Below are positions 1 through 9,029 of a stretch of 63,601 bases of DNA, in pieces. Both the position numbers and the translations under genes were made by a program. Location of the stretch: NCBI GenBank assembly GCA_026005135.1, contig BPKM01000010.1:1-63601 (forward strand), read 5' to 3'. The notes under the pieces were generated by a model, which saw only the letters and a list, made by a program, of their open reading frames with translations, had not been told where the DNA came from and ran no database searches. Origin of the DNA: Leptospiraceae bacterium. GTDB lineage: Bacteria; Spirochaetota; Leptospiria; Leptospirales; Leptonemataceae. Position 1 is the first letter of the stretch. Every line of letters starts with the position of its first letter.

Positions 1-1003
1 ATTAGGAACACTATTAGATGCAGGTCTTCCTCTTGATAAATCATTAAGCAATATTATAGAACAAACAGAAAATATTTATTTAAAAAAGGCTTTAATAGAA
101 ATTAAAAGTGATATATTAGAAGGAGAATCTTTATCAAAAGCAATTTCCAAGCATCCTGCTATATTTCCAGAAATCTATTCAAATCTTATTCAGGTAGGAG
201 AGCAAACAGGTACATATGAAAAAGCTTTAATGAGATTAGCAGACTTAGAAGAAGCAAATTTGCGTTTAAGAAATAAAGTAATTACTGCATTATTTTATCC
301 GTTGATAATGTTATTTTTTCTTGGTGGTATAATGACTTTTTTATTATCTGTTGTAATTCCACAAATCCAGGAAATGTTTGTTCAATTAAATGTAGAATTA
401 CCATTAATTACAAGAATTGTTATTGGAATATCAGAAATTTTTGTTTCTTATAAAATTATTTTCCCCATTATATTTTCTGCAACAGGAATTTATTTTTTTA
501 TTCGATGGTATAATACAGAAGAAGGAAGAATTAAATTTGAAGATTTTACCTTAAAAATTCCAATTCTGGGATCTTTATTACAAAAAGTAGTGCTTGCTCG
601 TTTTTCCCGAAATCTTGGAGTAATGTTAGAAAATCGTGTTCCCCTTATAACAGCTTTACAGATAGCTTCAAAAATTGTTGATCATAAAATATTTGAAAAG
701 GAAATTATAGAAGCTATTGATAAAATTAAAGAAGGTAGTAAAATTTCAGAAGCATTTCAAAATTCACGAATTATGACCTATATGGTAAAAGGTATGATTT
801 CTGCCGGTGAATCTTCTGATAGTTTAGCAAATATGGTTTTAAAAATAGCTGATATTTTAGATGATGAAGTTGATGCTATAATTCAACGTTTTTCTACTTT
901 AATAGAACCTGCAATGATAGTCTTAATGGGAGGTATGATTGCTATAATTATGTCAGCCATATTATTACCTATTTATAACCTTACAAGATACATAGAAATA
1001 TAA
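1..1003 (+). CDS. gspF: Type II secretion inner-membrane protein GspF, C-terminal part
   Basis: The reading frame is open from the first base (codons in frame with position 2) to the stop at 1001-1003, so the gene is cut by the window edge and about 333 residues are visible. GspF is the polytopic platform protein of type II secretion and type IV pilus systems; it couples the cytoplasmic ATPase to pseudopilus assembly. Visible are the end of the first T2SSF domain (a glycine-rich stretch with VGEQTGTYEKAL), two hydrophobic segments, and the second T2SSF domain with GMISAGESSDSLANMVLKIA, the usual second copy of the same motif, then a last membrane helix. Four pseudopilin genes follow on the same strand, so this is one gsp operon. 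An internal ATG at 230 is not the true start. Identification is secure at family level; pilus and secretion versions are separated by the GspG-type neighbour. Confidence 0.9.
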   Translation, partial: LGTLLDAGLPLDKSLSNIIEQTENIYLKKALIEIKSDILEGESLSKAISKHPAIFPEIYSNLIQVGEQTGTYEKALMRLADLEEANLRLRNKVITALFYPLIMLFFLGGIMTFLLSVVIPQIQEMFVQLNVELPLITRIVIGISEIFVSYKIIFPIIFSATGIYFFIRWYNTEEGRIKFEDFTLKIPILGSLLQKVVLARFSRNLGVMLENRVPLITALQIASKIVDHKIFEKEIIEAIDKIKEGSKISEAFQNSRIMTYMVKGMISAGESSDSLANMVLKIADILDDEVDAIIQRFSTLIEPAMIVLMGGMIAIIMSAILLPIYNLTRYIEI

Positions 1004-1027
1004 AAAATTGTTGATCAATGAATCTGT

Positions 1028-1486
1028 ATGATTTTAATTAGAATTATGAAATTAAATAAAAAATTAAGAAAAGGTTTAACATTATTTGAATTGGCTTTGG
1101 TGCTTTTAGTTTTGGGTATAATTATTGGTATAGTTTATGCAAACCTTGATATAGGTGTTGTTGATAAAGCAAAAAAATTAAAAGTAAAGCAGGTACAATC
1201 AAAACAATTACCTATTTTAGTTCAACGATACGAAGAAGAAGTTGGTCCTTTAAATGATGGCGATAGTCTGGAAATTTTAGCTCAAAAACACGAAGGAACC
1301 AATTGGGATCCCGTAGATGAAGAAATGTTAAAAGATCCCTGGAATAATTATTATATTATGTGTTCTGATACAGAAGGGAATTTGCATATTTGTAGTTATG
1401 GAAAAGATGGACAAATTGGTGGAGAGGGAGAAAATCAGGATTTCTTTTTAGATGATAAATCATCCTGGCCAGATTGGTTAAAATAA
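1028..1486 (+). CDS. gspG: Major pseudopilin GspG
   Basis: Encodes 152 residues with a prepilin leader: basic KKLRKG, then LTLFELALVLLVLG, so cleavage is expected between Gly and Leu with methylation of the new N terminus. Glu five residues after the cleavage point is present. The C-terminal half carries the GspG signature (DPWNNYY..., then YGKDGQIGGEGENQD), the calcium-binding end that distinguishes the major pseudopilin from minor ones. It forms the shaft of the type II secretion pseudopilus in the periplasm. It sits 24 bp after gspF and abuts the next pseudopilin. The start is uncertain: ATG at 1028 or ATG at 1046; neither has a clear ribosome site, and the second gives a more usual leader length. 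Confidence 0.9.
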   Translation: MILIRIMKLNKKLRKGLTLFELALVLLVLGIIIGIVYANLDIGVVDKAKKLKVKQVQSKQLPILVQRYEEEVGPLNDGDSLEILAQKHEGTNWDPVDEEMLKDPWNNYYIMCSDTEGNLHICSYGKDGQIGGEGENQDFFLDDKSSWPDWLK

Positions 1487-2032
1487 TTGAAATATTTTGT
1501 TAATTTTCGAAGAGGTGTTACAATAGTCGAAATGGCTATTGTACTTTTTCTAATGTCCTTATTATTGAGTATTATCTTTTCTCTTGTTCAGAGTTTTTCT
1601 ATCTTTAAAACAACGCAGGGAGAAGCCGAAATTTTAAAAGATATGTTTAATTTCGCAAAAAGAACAGCAATTAAATCTGGTCAGATTATTTATATGGATT
1701 TCGATTTAGATGAAGATAAATACATTATCTATAGAAAATTAAGAGAAAAAGAACTGGAAAACAAAATTTTGGTTGAACGAAATCTTTCTACGGATATTGC
1801 TTCGATAAAAACTCATTCAGGAACACAAATAGATAGAGGAAAATTAACCATTCGATTTTATCCTCAGGGTTTTAATGATGAAATATATATATATTTAAGT
1901 TCTAATAATAAAATTGTTAAAACAGTTTTCTTTCCACGTTATAATAAATATGCTATTATAAAAAATGGAGAATATTTTGAAGAAGAATTTTATGATAATA
2001 TTTTACAGGAAGATAAAGGCGAAAATTTTTAA
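1487..2032 (+). CDS. gspH: Minor pseudopilin GspH-like
   Basis: Encodes 181 residues, using TTG at 1487 immediately after the gspG stop, which suggests translational coupling. The prepilin leader is short (MKYFVNFRRG) and followed by VTIVEMAIVLFLMSLLLSI, with the conserved Glu at position 5 of the mature protein. The rest is a globular, beta-rich domain with no strong motif, as usual for GspH, a minor pseudopilin in the pseudopilus. Assignment rests on the order G-H-I-J and on size. The 3' end overlaps the next gene by 68 bp if that gene starts at its first ATG. Confidence 0.78.
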   Translation: MKYFVNFRRGVTIVEMAIVLFLMSLLLSIIFSLVQSFSIFKTTQGEAEILKDMFNFAKRTAIKSGQIIYMDFDLDEDKYIIYRKLREKELENKILVERNLSTDIASIKTHSGTQIDRGKLTIRFYPQGFNDEIYIYLSSNNKIVKTVFFPRYNKYAIIKNGEYFEEEFYDNILQEDKGENF

Positions 2033-2534
2033 AAATAGAAAAGGTGTATCATTAATAGAAGTATCGTTAGCTTTAAGTATTGCTGCAACTATTTCAATTT
2101 CTGTTCTTGGATTGGTATCTTCTGCCTATAGAATGCAATTAAAAGCCCAAAAGTTAGAATTAGCTTCGAATCTTGCAAGAGCGAAAATGACGCAAATTTT
2201 AAGTATGCCCGTTCTGGAACCAACAAATCAAAAAGGTGTTCTGGATATTCCTTTATATAATGGTTTTGAATATGAATTAATCATAAGAGAGGAAAATATA
2301 GATTTAGCAAAAGTTTCGCAAACTGGTTCTTTGGATACTCAAATTAACGTAGATGATCAATTACCAGCAAGTGTACAGAATTATAAGGGAAAAGAAAAAG
2401 CAGTCGAAGATGTTACAGCAACAGGAGCTTTAATTCCAATTTATCGAATTATAGTAAAAATAACCTTCCCTGTAGATAATAAAAATAAAAATACTTATGA
2501 AGTCGTATCAATTAAAGCTGCTAAACAATTGTAA
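1965..2534 (+). CDS. gspI: Minor pseudopilin GspI-like
   Basis: A 189-residue protein with the prepilin cleavage site NRKG/VSLIEVSLALSIAATISISVLG, conserved Glu at mature position 5. GspI belongs to the tip complex (I, J, K) of the type II secretion pseudopilus. The extended start at 1965 overlaps gspH by 68 bp; an in-frame ATG at 1992 would shorten the overlap and the leader, and I cannot decide between them because neither has an obvious ribosome site. Positional identity comes from lying between GspH- and GspJ-like genes. Confidence 0.78.
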   Translation: MENILKKNFMIIFYRKIKAKIFKNRKGVSLIEVSLALSIAATISISVLGLVSSAYRMQLKAQKLELASNLARAKMTQILSMPVLEPTNQKGVLDIPLYNGFEYELIIREENIDLAKVSQTGSLDTQINVDDQLPASVQNYKGKEKAVEDVTATGALIPIYRIIVKITFPVDNKNKNTYEVVSIKAAKQL

Positions 2535-2540
2535 TTTAAA

Positions 2541-3182
2541 ATGAAATTATTAAAATCCTATAGAAGAGGTTTTACTTTAATAGAATTAGCTCTTGTAATA
2601 GCAACGATGTCTATTTTATTTATTGTAATGTTTAGTGTTAATTTTACTGTTTCCAAAATAGCCAAAAAAAATGTTCCAATAAGCAGTACCAGATCTCAGG
2701 CTATGTTAGTTTTAAATTTAATTCAGAATTCTATACGTATGGCATATTTTTTTCCAGAAATTGAAAAAACAGTTTTTTATGGAAAAAGTAATGGTAATGA
2801 AGGAGAAAGAGCAGATCAATTAACGTTAACTTGTGTATCTACGGGTTCTCCATTAGCTGGAGGTGGTATTGTAAAAGAAGTTTCCTTTTATAGAAAAGAT
2901 AATTCTTTATATATACGTGAAGATCAAATCGTTGATGACCAACCATATGTAGGAGGGAATCATTATAAAATTCTTGAAGGGGTGAAATCATTTCAATTAA
3001 GTTATTCTTTAAATGGTGTGGACTGGCAGGATAACTGGAGTTCAAAATCAACCAGAAGAATTCCTCGTTTAGTAAAAATTCGAATTGTTGTAGCAATAAA
3101 TTATAAAGATAAGGAAGAACTAAAAACCATAAAAGAAGAAACATACGAAACCATTGCTATACCTGGATATTATTTAAGATAG
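2541..3182 (+). CDS. gspJ: Minor pseudopilin GspJ-like
   Basis: Encodes 213 residues, starting 6 bp after gspI. The leader MKLLKSYRRG is followed by FTLIELALVIATMSILFIVMF, a textbook type IV prepilin segment. GspJ is the second tip pseudopilin; the length and the position after GspI fit. The mature domain has alternating hydrophobic strands and ends in a GYYLR tail. No gspK or gspL/M follows: the next 335 bp are non-coding and then an unrelated operon starts, so the remaining secretion genes must be elsewhere. Confidence 0.8.
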   Translation: MKLLKSYRRGFTLIELALVIATMSILFIVMFSVNFTVSKIAKKNVPISSTRSQAMLVLNLIQNSIRMAYFFPEIEKTVFYGKSNGNEGERADQLTLTCVSTGSPLAGGGIVKEVSFYRKDNSLYIREDQIVDDQPYVGGNHYKILEGVKSFQLSYSLNGVDWQDNWSSKSTRRIPRLVKIRIVVAINYKDKEELKTIKEETYETIAIPGYYLR

Positions 3183-3204
3183 GTTTTATACTATACCTAA
3201 AAAT

Positions 3205-3362
3205 AGTTCTATTGCATAAAAATAAATTATTTGAAATTTGTAAAAATTTTTTATATATATTGTTAGATAATTTTTTATGATATAAAAAAATCTTGAATTT
3301 TTAAATATATATTAGTAAAATTCGAAGAAAATTTCGCTTTAAAAAAAAATATAAACAAAGCT
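3205..3362 (+). mobile_element. Decayed copy of the ~180-bp MITE (IS5/IS903-like ends)
   Basis: This non-coding block aligns by eye along its length with the intact copies at 30296 and 60472 (same order of ATTGCATAAA, TTATGATATAAAAAAA, TTTTAAA, AATTTCGCTTT). Its left end AGTTCTATTGCATAA differs from the consensus GGCTCTGTTGCATAA at three bases, and its right end is badly decayed (ACAAAGCT). It is shorter (about 158 bp) through small deletions. Flanking 9-mers CCTAAAAAT and GCTAAAATT match at 7 of 9 positions, consistent with an old target duplication. It fills most of the gap between gspJ and the molybdoenzyme operon. Confidence 0.72.
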
Positions 3363-3432
3363 GCTAAAATTGAGATCTTTTCTCAAAATGTAAAAAAAAT
3401 TTGTGGACAATAATACTCTTAAAATTTTTTGC

Positions 3433-3460
3433 TTGCATTTTTTTTGAAAATTATTAAGAT
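3433..3460 (+). promoter_or_regulatory. Possible sigma-70 promoter of the molybdoenzyme operon
   Basis: TTGCAT at 3433-3438 and TAAGAT at 3455-3460 are 16 bp apart and about 57 bp before the start of the alpha gene. In DNA this AT-rich such matches arise easily by chance, so this is only a candidate. The remaining sequence between here and 3518 is AT-rich, with a good ribosome site (TTGGAGG) just before the ATG. Confidence 0.3.
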
Positions 3461-3517
3461 TTTAATGTTTTTAATATTTATTATTTAATAGTATTAAATT
3501 AATTTGGAGGTTTCTGT

Positions 3518-6500
3518 ATGCCACAAAAAAAACAACCTTCCGAAATGGTTTCAAACCATAAAATTACAAGAAAGAGCTTTTTAAAGATTTTAGGCGTTGC
3601 TGGTGCTACCGCAGTAATTGGTTCACTTAAAGATAAGCAATTATTTGCTTTTACAGAACCTTTTAAGCATGATAATCCTTTAAATGGTTATCCTAATAGA
3701 GATTGGGAAAAGCAATATAGAGATTTTTATAATTATGATTCTACATTTCATTTTCTTTGTGCTCCTAATGATACGCATAATTGTTTATTAAAAGTCTATG
3801 TAAAAAATGGTGTTGCAATACGTATTGGACCTTCTTTTGGATATGGAAAAGCAACAGATATTTATGGAAATAAAACAACTCAAAGATGGGATCCACGTTG
3901 TTGTAATAAGGGTTTGGGTTTAATTCGTAGATTTTATGGAGATCGAAGAGTAAAAGATCCAATGATTCGTAAAGGTTATTTAGAATGGATCAAAGCTGGA
4001 TTTCCACGTGATCCGGAAACAGGTAAACCCCCAGAAAAATATTTTAAACGCGGTCAGGATGATTGGGTAAAAATAAGTTGGGAAGAAGCATTTGAATATA
4101 CTGCTAAAGCAATGGAAAATATTGCAAAGACATATTCTGGGGAACAGGGTAAACGATATTTATTAAAACAAGGTTATGATCCCGATATGGTTGAAGCCAT
4201 GAATGGAGCTGGAACACAAACATTTAAATTTCGTGGTGGAATGGCTGCTCTTGGAGCTACACGCATTTTTGCTCAATATCGTTTAGCAAATTCTTTAGCA
4301 TTATTAGATGCAAAAATTCGCGGTGTTTCCTATGATAAAGCACTTGGTGGTCGTGGTTGGGATAATTACAGCTGGCATACTGATTTACCGCCAGGACATC
4401 CAATGGTAACCGGTCAACAAACACATGATTTCGATCTGGCAAATGCTGAATATGGAAAGCTTCTTGTTGTTTGGGGTATGAACTGGTTAACAACGAAAAT
4501 GCCAGATGCCCATTGGTTAACAGAAGCAAGAATGAAAGGTTCAAAGGTTGTTGTAATTGCAGCAGAATATAGTGCAACAATGAATAAAGCAGATTATGGA
4601 TTGGTAGTTCGTCCTGGTACATCACCAGCCTTAATACTTGGTTTTTGTTATTTATTTCTAAAAAATAAAACTTATAGCGAAGAATTTTTAAAACGATATA
4701 CAGATATGCCTTATTTGGTTCGCCTCGATAATTTGCAAATTTTACGAGCTAACGATATTGATCCTAATTATAAGCTTGCAGAATTAAAAGAAAATATTGT
4801 TATTTTAAAACAAGGTGATAAACCACCAAAACCAACATTACAATTTGGACCTATTGTTTCTGAAAGTTTACGAAAAGAATGGGGAGATTATGTTGTGTGG
4901 GATAAAGATTCTAATCAACCAATTATAGTAACAAGAGATCATTATGGTAAAAAATTTAATATCAATGCTGCTTTAGAAGGAACATTTACAATAAAATTAG
5001 CAAATGGTAAAAAAATAAAAGTTCGTCCGGTATTTGATTTATTAAAAGAATATATAATGAATAACTTTGATCCAGATACAGTTTCTGAAATTACCTGGGC
5101 TCCTAAAGAAGGTATATTGGAAATCTATAATGAACTTGTTAAAAATAAAGGTCAAACATTATTTTTCTTTGGAATGGGACCAAATCAATTTTTTAACAAT
5201 GATTTAAAAGATAGAACAGCATTTTTTCTTGCTTCATTAACAGAGAATATTGGTAAACCTGGTGGTAATATAAGTAGTTATGCAGGTAATTATAGAGCTG
5301 CTTTTTTTAGTGGTATTGGAACATATGCATTAGAAGATCCTTTTAATATTACTTTAGAAGAAGATAAACCAGTAAAAATTAAAGGATATTGGAAAGGAGA
5401 ATCTGTACATTATTTTAATCATGGAGATAATTTATTAAGAATGGGTAAAGAAAGAATCACTGGTAAAACCCATATTCCAACACCTACAAAATTTATTCAT
5501 GTATCCAATAGTAATTCTCTTATTGGGAATATTAAAGGACATTATGATCTTATAATGAATACATTACCAAAAGTGGAATATTTAGCTGTTAATGAATGGT
5601 GGTGGACACCATCAACAGAATATGCAGATATCGTTTTTGCCGTTGATAGCTGGGCTGAATTTAAACATCCTGATATGACAATTTCTGTAACCAATCCATT
5701 TTTATATATCTATCCAAGAACACCATTAAAACGGATTTATAATACACGTTCAGATATTGAAGTTGCAGCAGGAATTGGTAAAGCATTAGCAAAATTAACA
5801 GGTGATAAACGTTTTGAAGATTACTGGTATTTTGTATTTCAAGATAAAACTACCGTTTATTTACAACGGATTCTTGATAATAGTAATTCTTTTAAAGGTT
5901 ATAATATTATAGAACTCGAAGAAAAAGCAAAACAAGGAATACCTGCTTTAATGATGACAAGAACAACACCAAAAACAGCTGGTTGGGAACAAATTAATGA
6001 AGACAAACCATTTTATACAAAATCCGGTCGCTTAGAATTTTATCGAGAAGAAAAAGAGTTTATTGATTCTGGTGAAAATATTCCAGTATATAGAGAACCA
6101 ATTGATTCTACTTTTTATGAACCCAATGTGATTGTTGCAAAGCCTCATATTGCATTAAAACCACGTTCTCCAGAAAGTTATGGTGTAAGTTCTTCGAATT
6201 TAGAAGGAGAAATTAGACAGGCAAGACATGTAATAAAAGAGTGGAAAATATTAAAACAAACACAACATCCTTTAATGAAGGATGGTTATCGATTTATTTT
6301 TCATACACCAAAATATAGACATGCAGTACATACAACAGGACATGATACAGATGTCGTAGCAATATGGTTTGGTCCATTTGGAGATATGTATCGTTTTGAT
6401 AAAAGAAAACCATTTATAACAGAAGGATATATAGATATTAATCCACTTGATGCTAAGGAATTGGGATTGAATGATGGAGATTATGTTTACGTAGATGCTG

Positions 6501-7004
6501 ATCCTCATGATAGACCGTTCAAAGGTTGGCAAGATCGAAAAAAAGATTATCAAGTTGCTCGATTATTATGTAGAGTTAGATTTTATCCAGGTACACCAAG
6601 AGGTGTAACAAGAATGTGGCACAATATGTCTCCAGCTACGTATGGAACTGTACTTGGAGCGAAAACAAATCCCAAAGGACTCGCGATGAATCCTAAAACA
6701 GGTTATATTTCTTTATTTAGAAGTGGTTCTCATCAAAGTTGTACAAGAGGATATTTAAAACCAACATGGATGACTGATTCTCTTGTTAGAAAAAATTTAA
6801 TTGGACAGGTTGTAGGAAAGAGGATTTGCTCCTGATGTTCATTGTCCTACTGGTGCTCCAAGAGAAGCATTTGTAAAAATCACAAAAGCAGAAGCTGGTG
6901 GATTAAATGGTGTAGGTGTCTGGAAGCCAGTAGAAAAAGGTTTAACCCCTACAAATGAAAATCCCATTTTTAAACAATATATTTCAGGTAAATTTATCAG
7001 TTAA
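3518..7004 (+). CDS. Type II DMSO-reductase-family molybdoenzyme, catalytic alpha subunit (frameshift near 6821)
   Basis: Catalytic molybdopterin subunit of an exported enzyme in the Ebd/Ser/Ddh/Clr/Pcr/Nxr group. The N terminus has a Tat-like signal ([14 protein letters not shown]) with Arg-Lys instead of Arg-Arg. A [4Fe-4S] site follows with C81-x3-D85-x3-C89 and C128/C129: Asp stands where most relatives have Cys. WHTDLPPG (about residue 285) carries the Asp expected to bind Mo. The first frame stops at 6833-6835 after 1105 residues. The next frame continues from about 6822 to 7004 with 60 more residues ([20 protein letters not shown]...) that complete the family's C terminus. One extra base around 6819-6822 therefore breaks the gene: real mutation, sequencing error or programmed shift. 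A strong ribosome site (TTGGAGG) precedes the ATG. Beta, gamma and chaperone genes follow. The substrate (nitrite/nitrate, selenate, chlorate, perchlorate, hydrocarbon) cannot be decided here. Confidence 0.9.
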
Positions 7005-7021
7005 TATTTTACAAAGATAAA

Positions 7022-7035
7022 GGTGGGTGGGTGGG
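7022..7035 (+). other. G-run cluster (potential quadruplex) before the beta-subunit gene
   Basis: The run GGTGGGTGGGTGGG has four G-runs separated by single T residues, the geometry of a compact two-tetrad quadruplex. It stands alone in very AT-rich DNA between the alpha stop (7004) and the beta start (7082), and would lie in the transcript. It resembles the G-run clusters at 56791-56970. No function is known to me. Confidence 0.6.
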
Positions 7036-7081
7036 ATATTATGTAAATTATTATAATAAAATTTACTAAAAGGAGTCTTAT

Positions 7082-8209
7082 ATGCCCAAGGTAAAAAACT
7101 GGCAAATTAATAGAACAATGGAATATCCTTATGAAGAAAATAGACCCAAAAAGCAAGTAGCATATATATTTGATACAAATAAATGTATTGAGTGTCAAAC
7201 ATGTTCTGTAGCCTGTAAGACTACCTGGACTTCAGGTCGTGGACAGGAAGCAATGTTCTGGAATAATGTAGAAACGAAACCCTATGGATTTTATCCAACT
7301 GCCTGGGACGTTAAAATTCTGGAAAAATTGGGACCACAAAAATGGAATAATAATACTTATACCGGTAAAACAATTTTTGAGGCTGCACCACAAGGCGAAA
7401 GAGTCTTAGGATATTTACCAGAAGATGAAGATTATGCAAGTCCAAATATAGGAGAAGATGAAATAACAGGTATTATAAACAAAGGAGCTTTTTTTAAGAA
7501 TATTCATTCTGCCTGGATGTTTTATTTAGCAAGAATCTGTAATCATTGTACTTATCCAGCATGTCTTGCAGCTTGTCCCAGAAAAGCAATCTATAAAAGA
7601 GAAGAAGATGGAGTTGTGTTAATTGATCAAAGTAGATGTAGAGGTTATAAAGAATGTGTTAAAGCATGTCCTTATAAAAAAACATTTTATAATATTATAA
7701 CCAGGACATCAGAAAAATGTATCGCTTGTTATCCATTATTAGAAAGAGGAGAACAACCAAGATGTGTTCAAACATGTATAGGTAAAATACGATTACAGGG
7801 TTGGCTTTCTAAACCAGAAAAAATTGATCCAGATAATCCTATTGATTATATTGTACATGTTAAAAAGGTTGCATTACCATTATATCCACAATTTGGTTTA
7901 GAACCTAATGTTTATTATATACCACCAGTTCATGTACCAGAAAAATTCTTAAAACAAATGTTTGGTCCTAATGTAAAAAAAGCTATAGAAACATATAGAA
8001 AGGTGCATTCTGATAAAAAACTATTAGCAGCATTATTATTATTTGGAAATACACCTTATATAATTACTAAATTTAAAGTAGAAGGAGAAGAAGCGGTTGG
8101 ATTTAATGAAAAGGGAGAAGAAGTTGTAAGGGTACCATTCCAGGAACCATTTTTTCAAAGACCATTTTTTGATAAAGAAAATGAAGTATATAGAATTAAT
8201 ACCACATAA
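7082..8209 (+). CDS. Molybdoenzyme iron-sulfur beta subunit (NarH/NxrB/EbdB type)
   Basis: A 375-residue electron-transfer subunit without a signal peptide; in this family it is carried across the membrane together with the Tat-tagged alpha subunit. Four Fe-S motifs are visible. The first is [11 protein letters not shown] (about residues 33-43), followed by [21 protein letters not shown], characteristic of the NarH/NxrB/EbdB branch. Next are [14 protein letters not shown] and [15 protein letters not shown], where Tyr takes the place of one Cys as expected for a [3Fe-4S] cluster. The last is [20 protein letters not shown]. The ribosome site AAAGGAG is 7 bp before the ATG. It lies between alpha and gamma and passes electrons from or to the haem of gamma. 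Confidence 0.93.
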   Translation: MPKVKNWQINRTMEYPYEENRPKKQVAYIFDTNKCIECQTCSVACKTTWTSGRGQEAMFWNNVETKPYGFYPTAWDVKILEKLGPQKWNNNTYTGKTIFEAAPQGERVLGYLPEDEDYASPNIGEDEITGIINKGAFFKNIHSAWMFYLARICNHCTYPACLAACPRKAIYKREEDGVVLIDQSRCRGYKECVKACPYKKTFYNIITRTSEKCIACYPLLERGEQPRCVQTCIGKIRLQGWLSKPEKIDPDNPIDYIVHVKKVALPLYPQFGLEPNVYYIPPVHVPEKFLKQMFGPNVKKAIETYRKVHSDKKLLAALLLFGNTPYIITKFKVEGEEAVGFNEKGEEVVRVPFQEPFFQRPFFDKENEVYRINTT

Positions 8210-8220
8210 GGAGTTTAACT

Positions 8221-9021
8221 ATGAAAAAGTTAATACAATTTATAATTTTCCTATGTTTTGTTAAAGGATTACTGGCAGATGGATATACTGTAAAATATAA
8301 AAATATTTCTGATAATTTTTTTCTTAAGCCCAATCCAGAAGAAAAAATATGGGATAATATAAATGAATTTGTAGTAGAATTGATGCCTCAGAATATTACG
8401 ACGCCTTCTTTACAAAAAAGAACTGTTCCTTTTGTTAAAGTAAAAGCTATTCACAATAAAAAGTATATTGCTATATTATTAGAATGGCTGGATCCTACAA
8501 AAAATGATATTACCGATGTGGATAAAGCAAGTGATGCGTGTGCAATACAATTTCCAAGAAAAGATTTTAATTCAACTTCTCCTTTTATGGGGCACGAAGG
8601 GGCACCTGTTGTAATTTTTCATTGGAAAGCAATATGGAACCGTGATATAGAAAAAGGATATGTAAAATTAGAAGATATACATCCAAATGCATTTACAGAA
8701 ACATATATGTTTGGTAAAGAAATAGCAAGAGAAGCCAATAATCCCATATCTAAGGAAAATAGAATTTCACCAGTTGAGGAATTACATGCGGAAGGTTTTG
8801 GCACTTCTACACATGCAGAAGAAGCTGATATTCGTGCATGGGGTATAAAAACGTTAAATGGATGGAAAGTAATGTTTACATATAAATTTGATTCAGAATT
8901 AATACCTACTTTAAAACCTGGTTCTAATACTGGAATAGCATTTGCGATATGGGGAGGTAATAATAAAGACATTGGCGCAAGAAAAAATTATGCTCCATGG
9001 CAACCAATATATATAGAATAG
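8221..9021 (+). CDS. Molybdoenzyme haem-b gamma subunit (EbdC/DdhC-like)
   Basis: Encodes 266 residues with a Sec signal peptide (MKKLIQFIIFLCFVKGLLA, cut after LLA). The mature protein has the beta-sandwich pattern of the ethylbenzene-dehydrogenase-related haem domain (start EEKIWDNIN, ILLEWLDPT, DACAIQFP, MGHEGAPVVIFHWKA). In this family a Met and a Lys bind haem b; the Met in FMGHEGAP is a plausible ligand, the Lys is not pinned down. It would transfer electrons between the beta subunit and a periplasmic cytochrome. It starts 11 bp after beta, with ribosome site TAAGGAG. Confidence 0.85.
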   Translation: MKKLIQFIIFLCFVKGLLADGYTVKYKNISDNFFLKPNPEEKIWDNINEFVVELMPQNITTPSLQKRTVPFVKVKAIHNKKYIAILLEWLDPTKNDITDVDKASDACAIQFPRKDFNSTSPFMGHEGAPVVIFHWKAIWNRDIEKGYVKLEDIHPNAFTETYMFGKEIAREANNPISKENRISPVEELHAEGFGTSTHAEEADIRAWGIKTLNGWKVMFTYKFDSELIPTLKPGSNTGIAFAIWGGNNKDIGARKNYAPWQPIYIE

Positions 9022-9029
9022 GTATTATT

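Noticed and set aside
3433..3438. TTGCAT boxes before several operons (3433, 34387, 55463) as the -12 part of sigma-54 promoters
   Set aside because: No GG lies at the required distance upstream at any of the three places.
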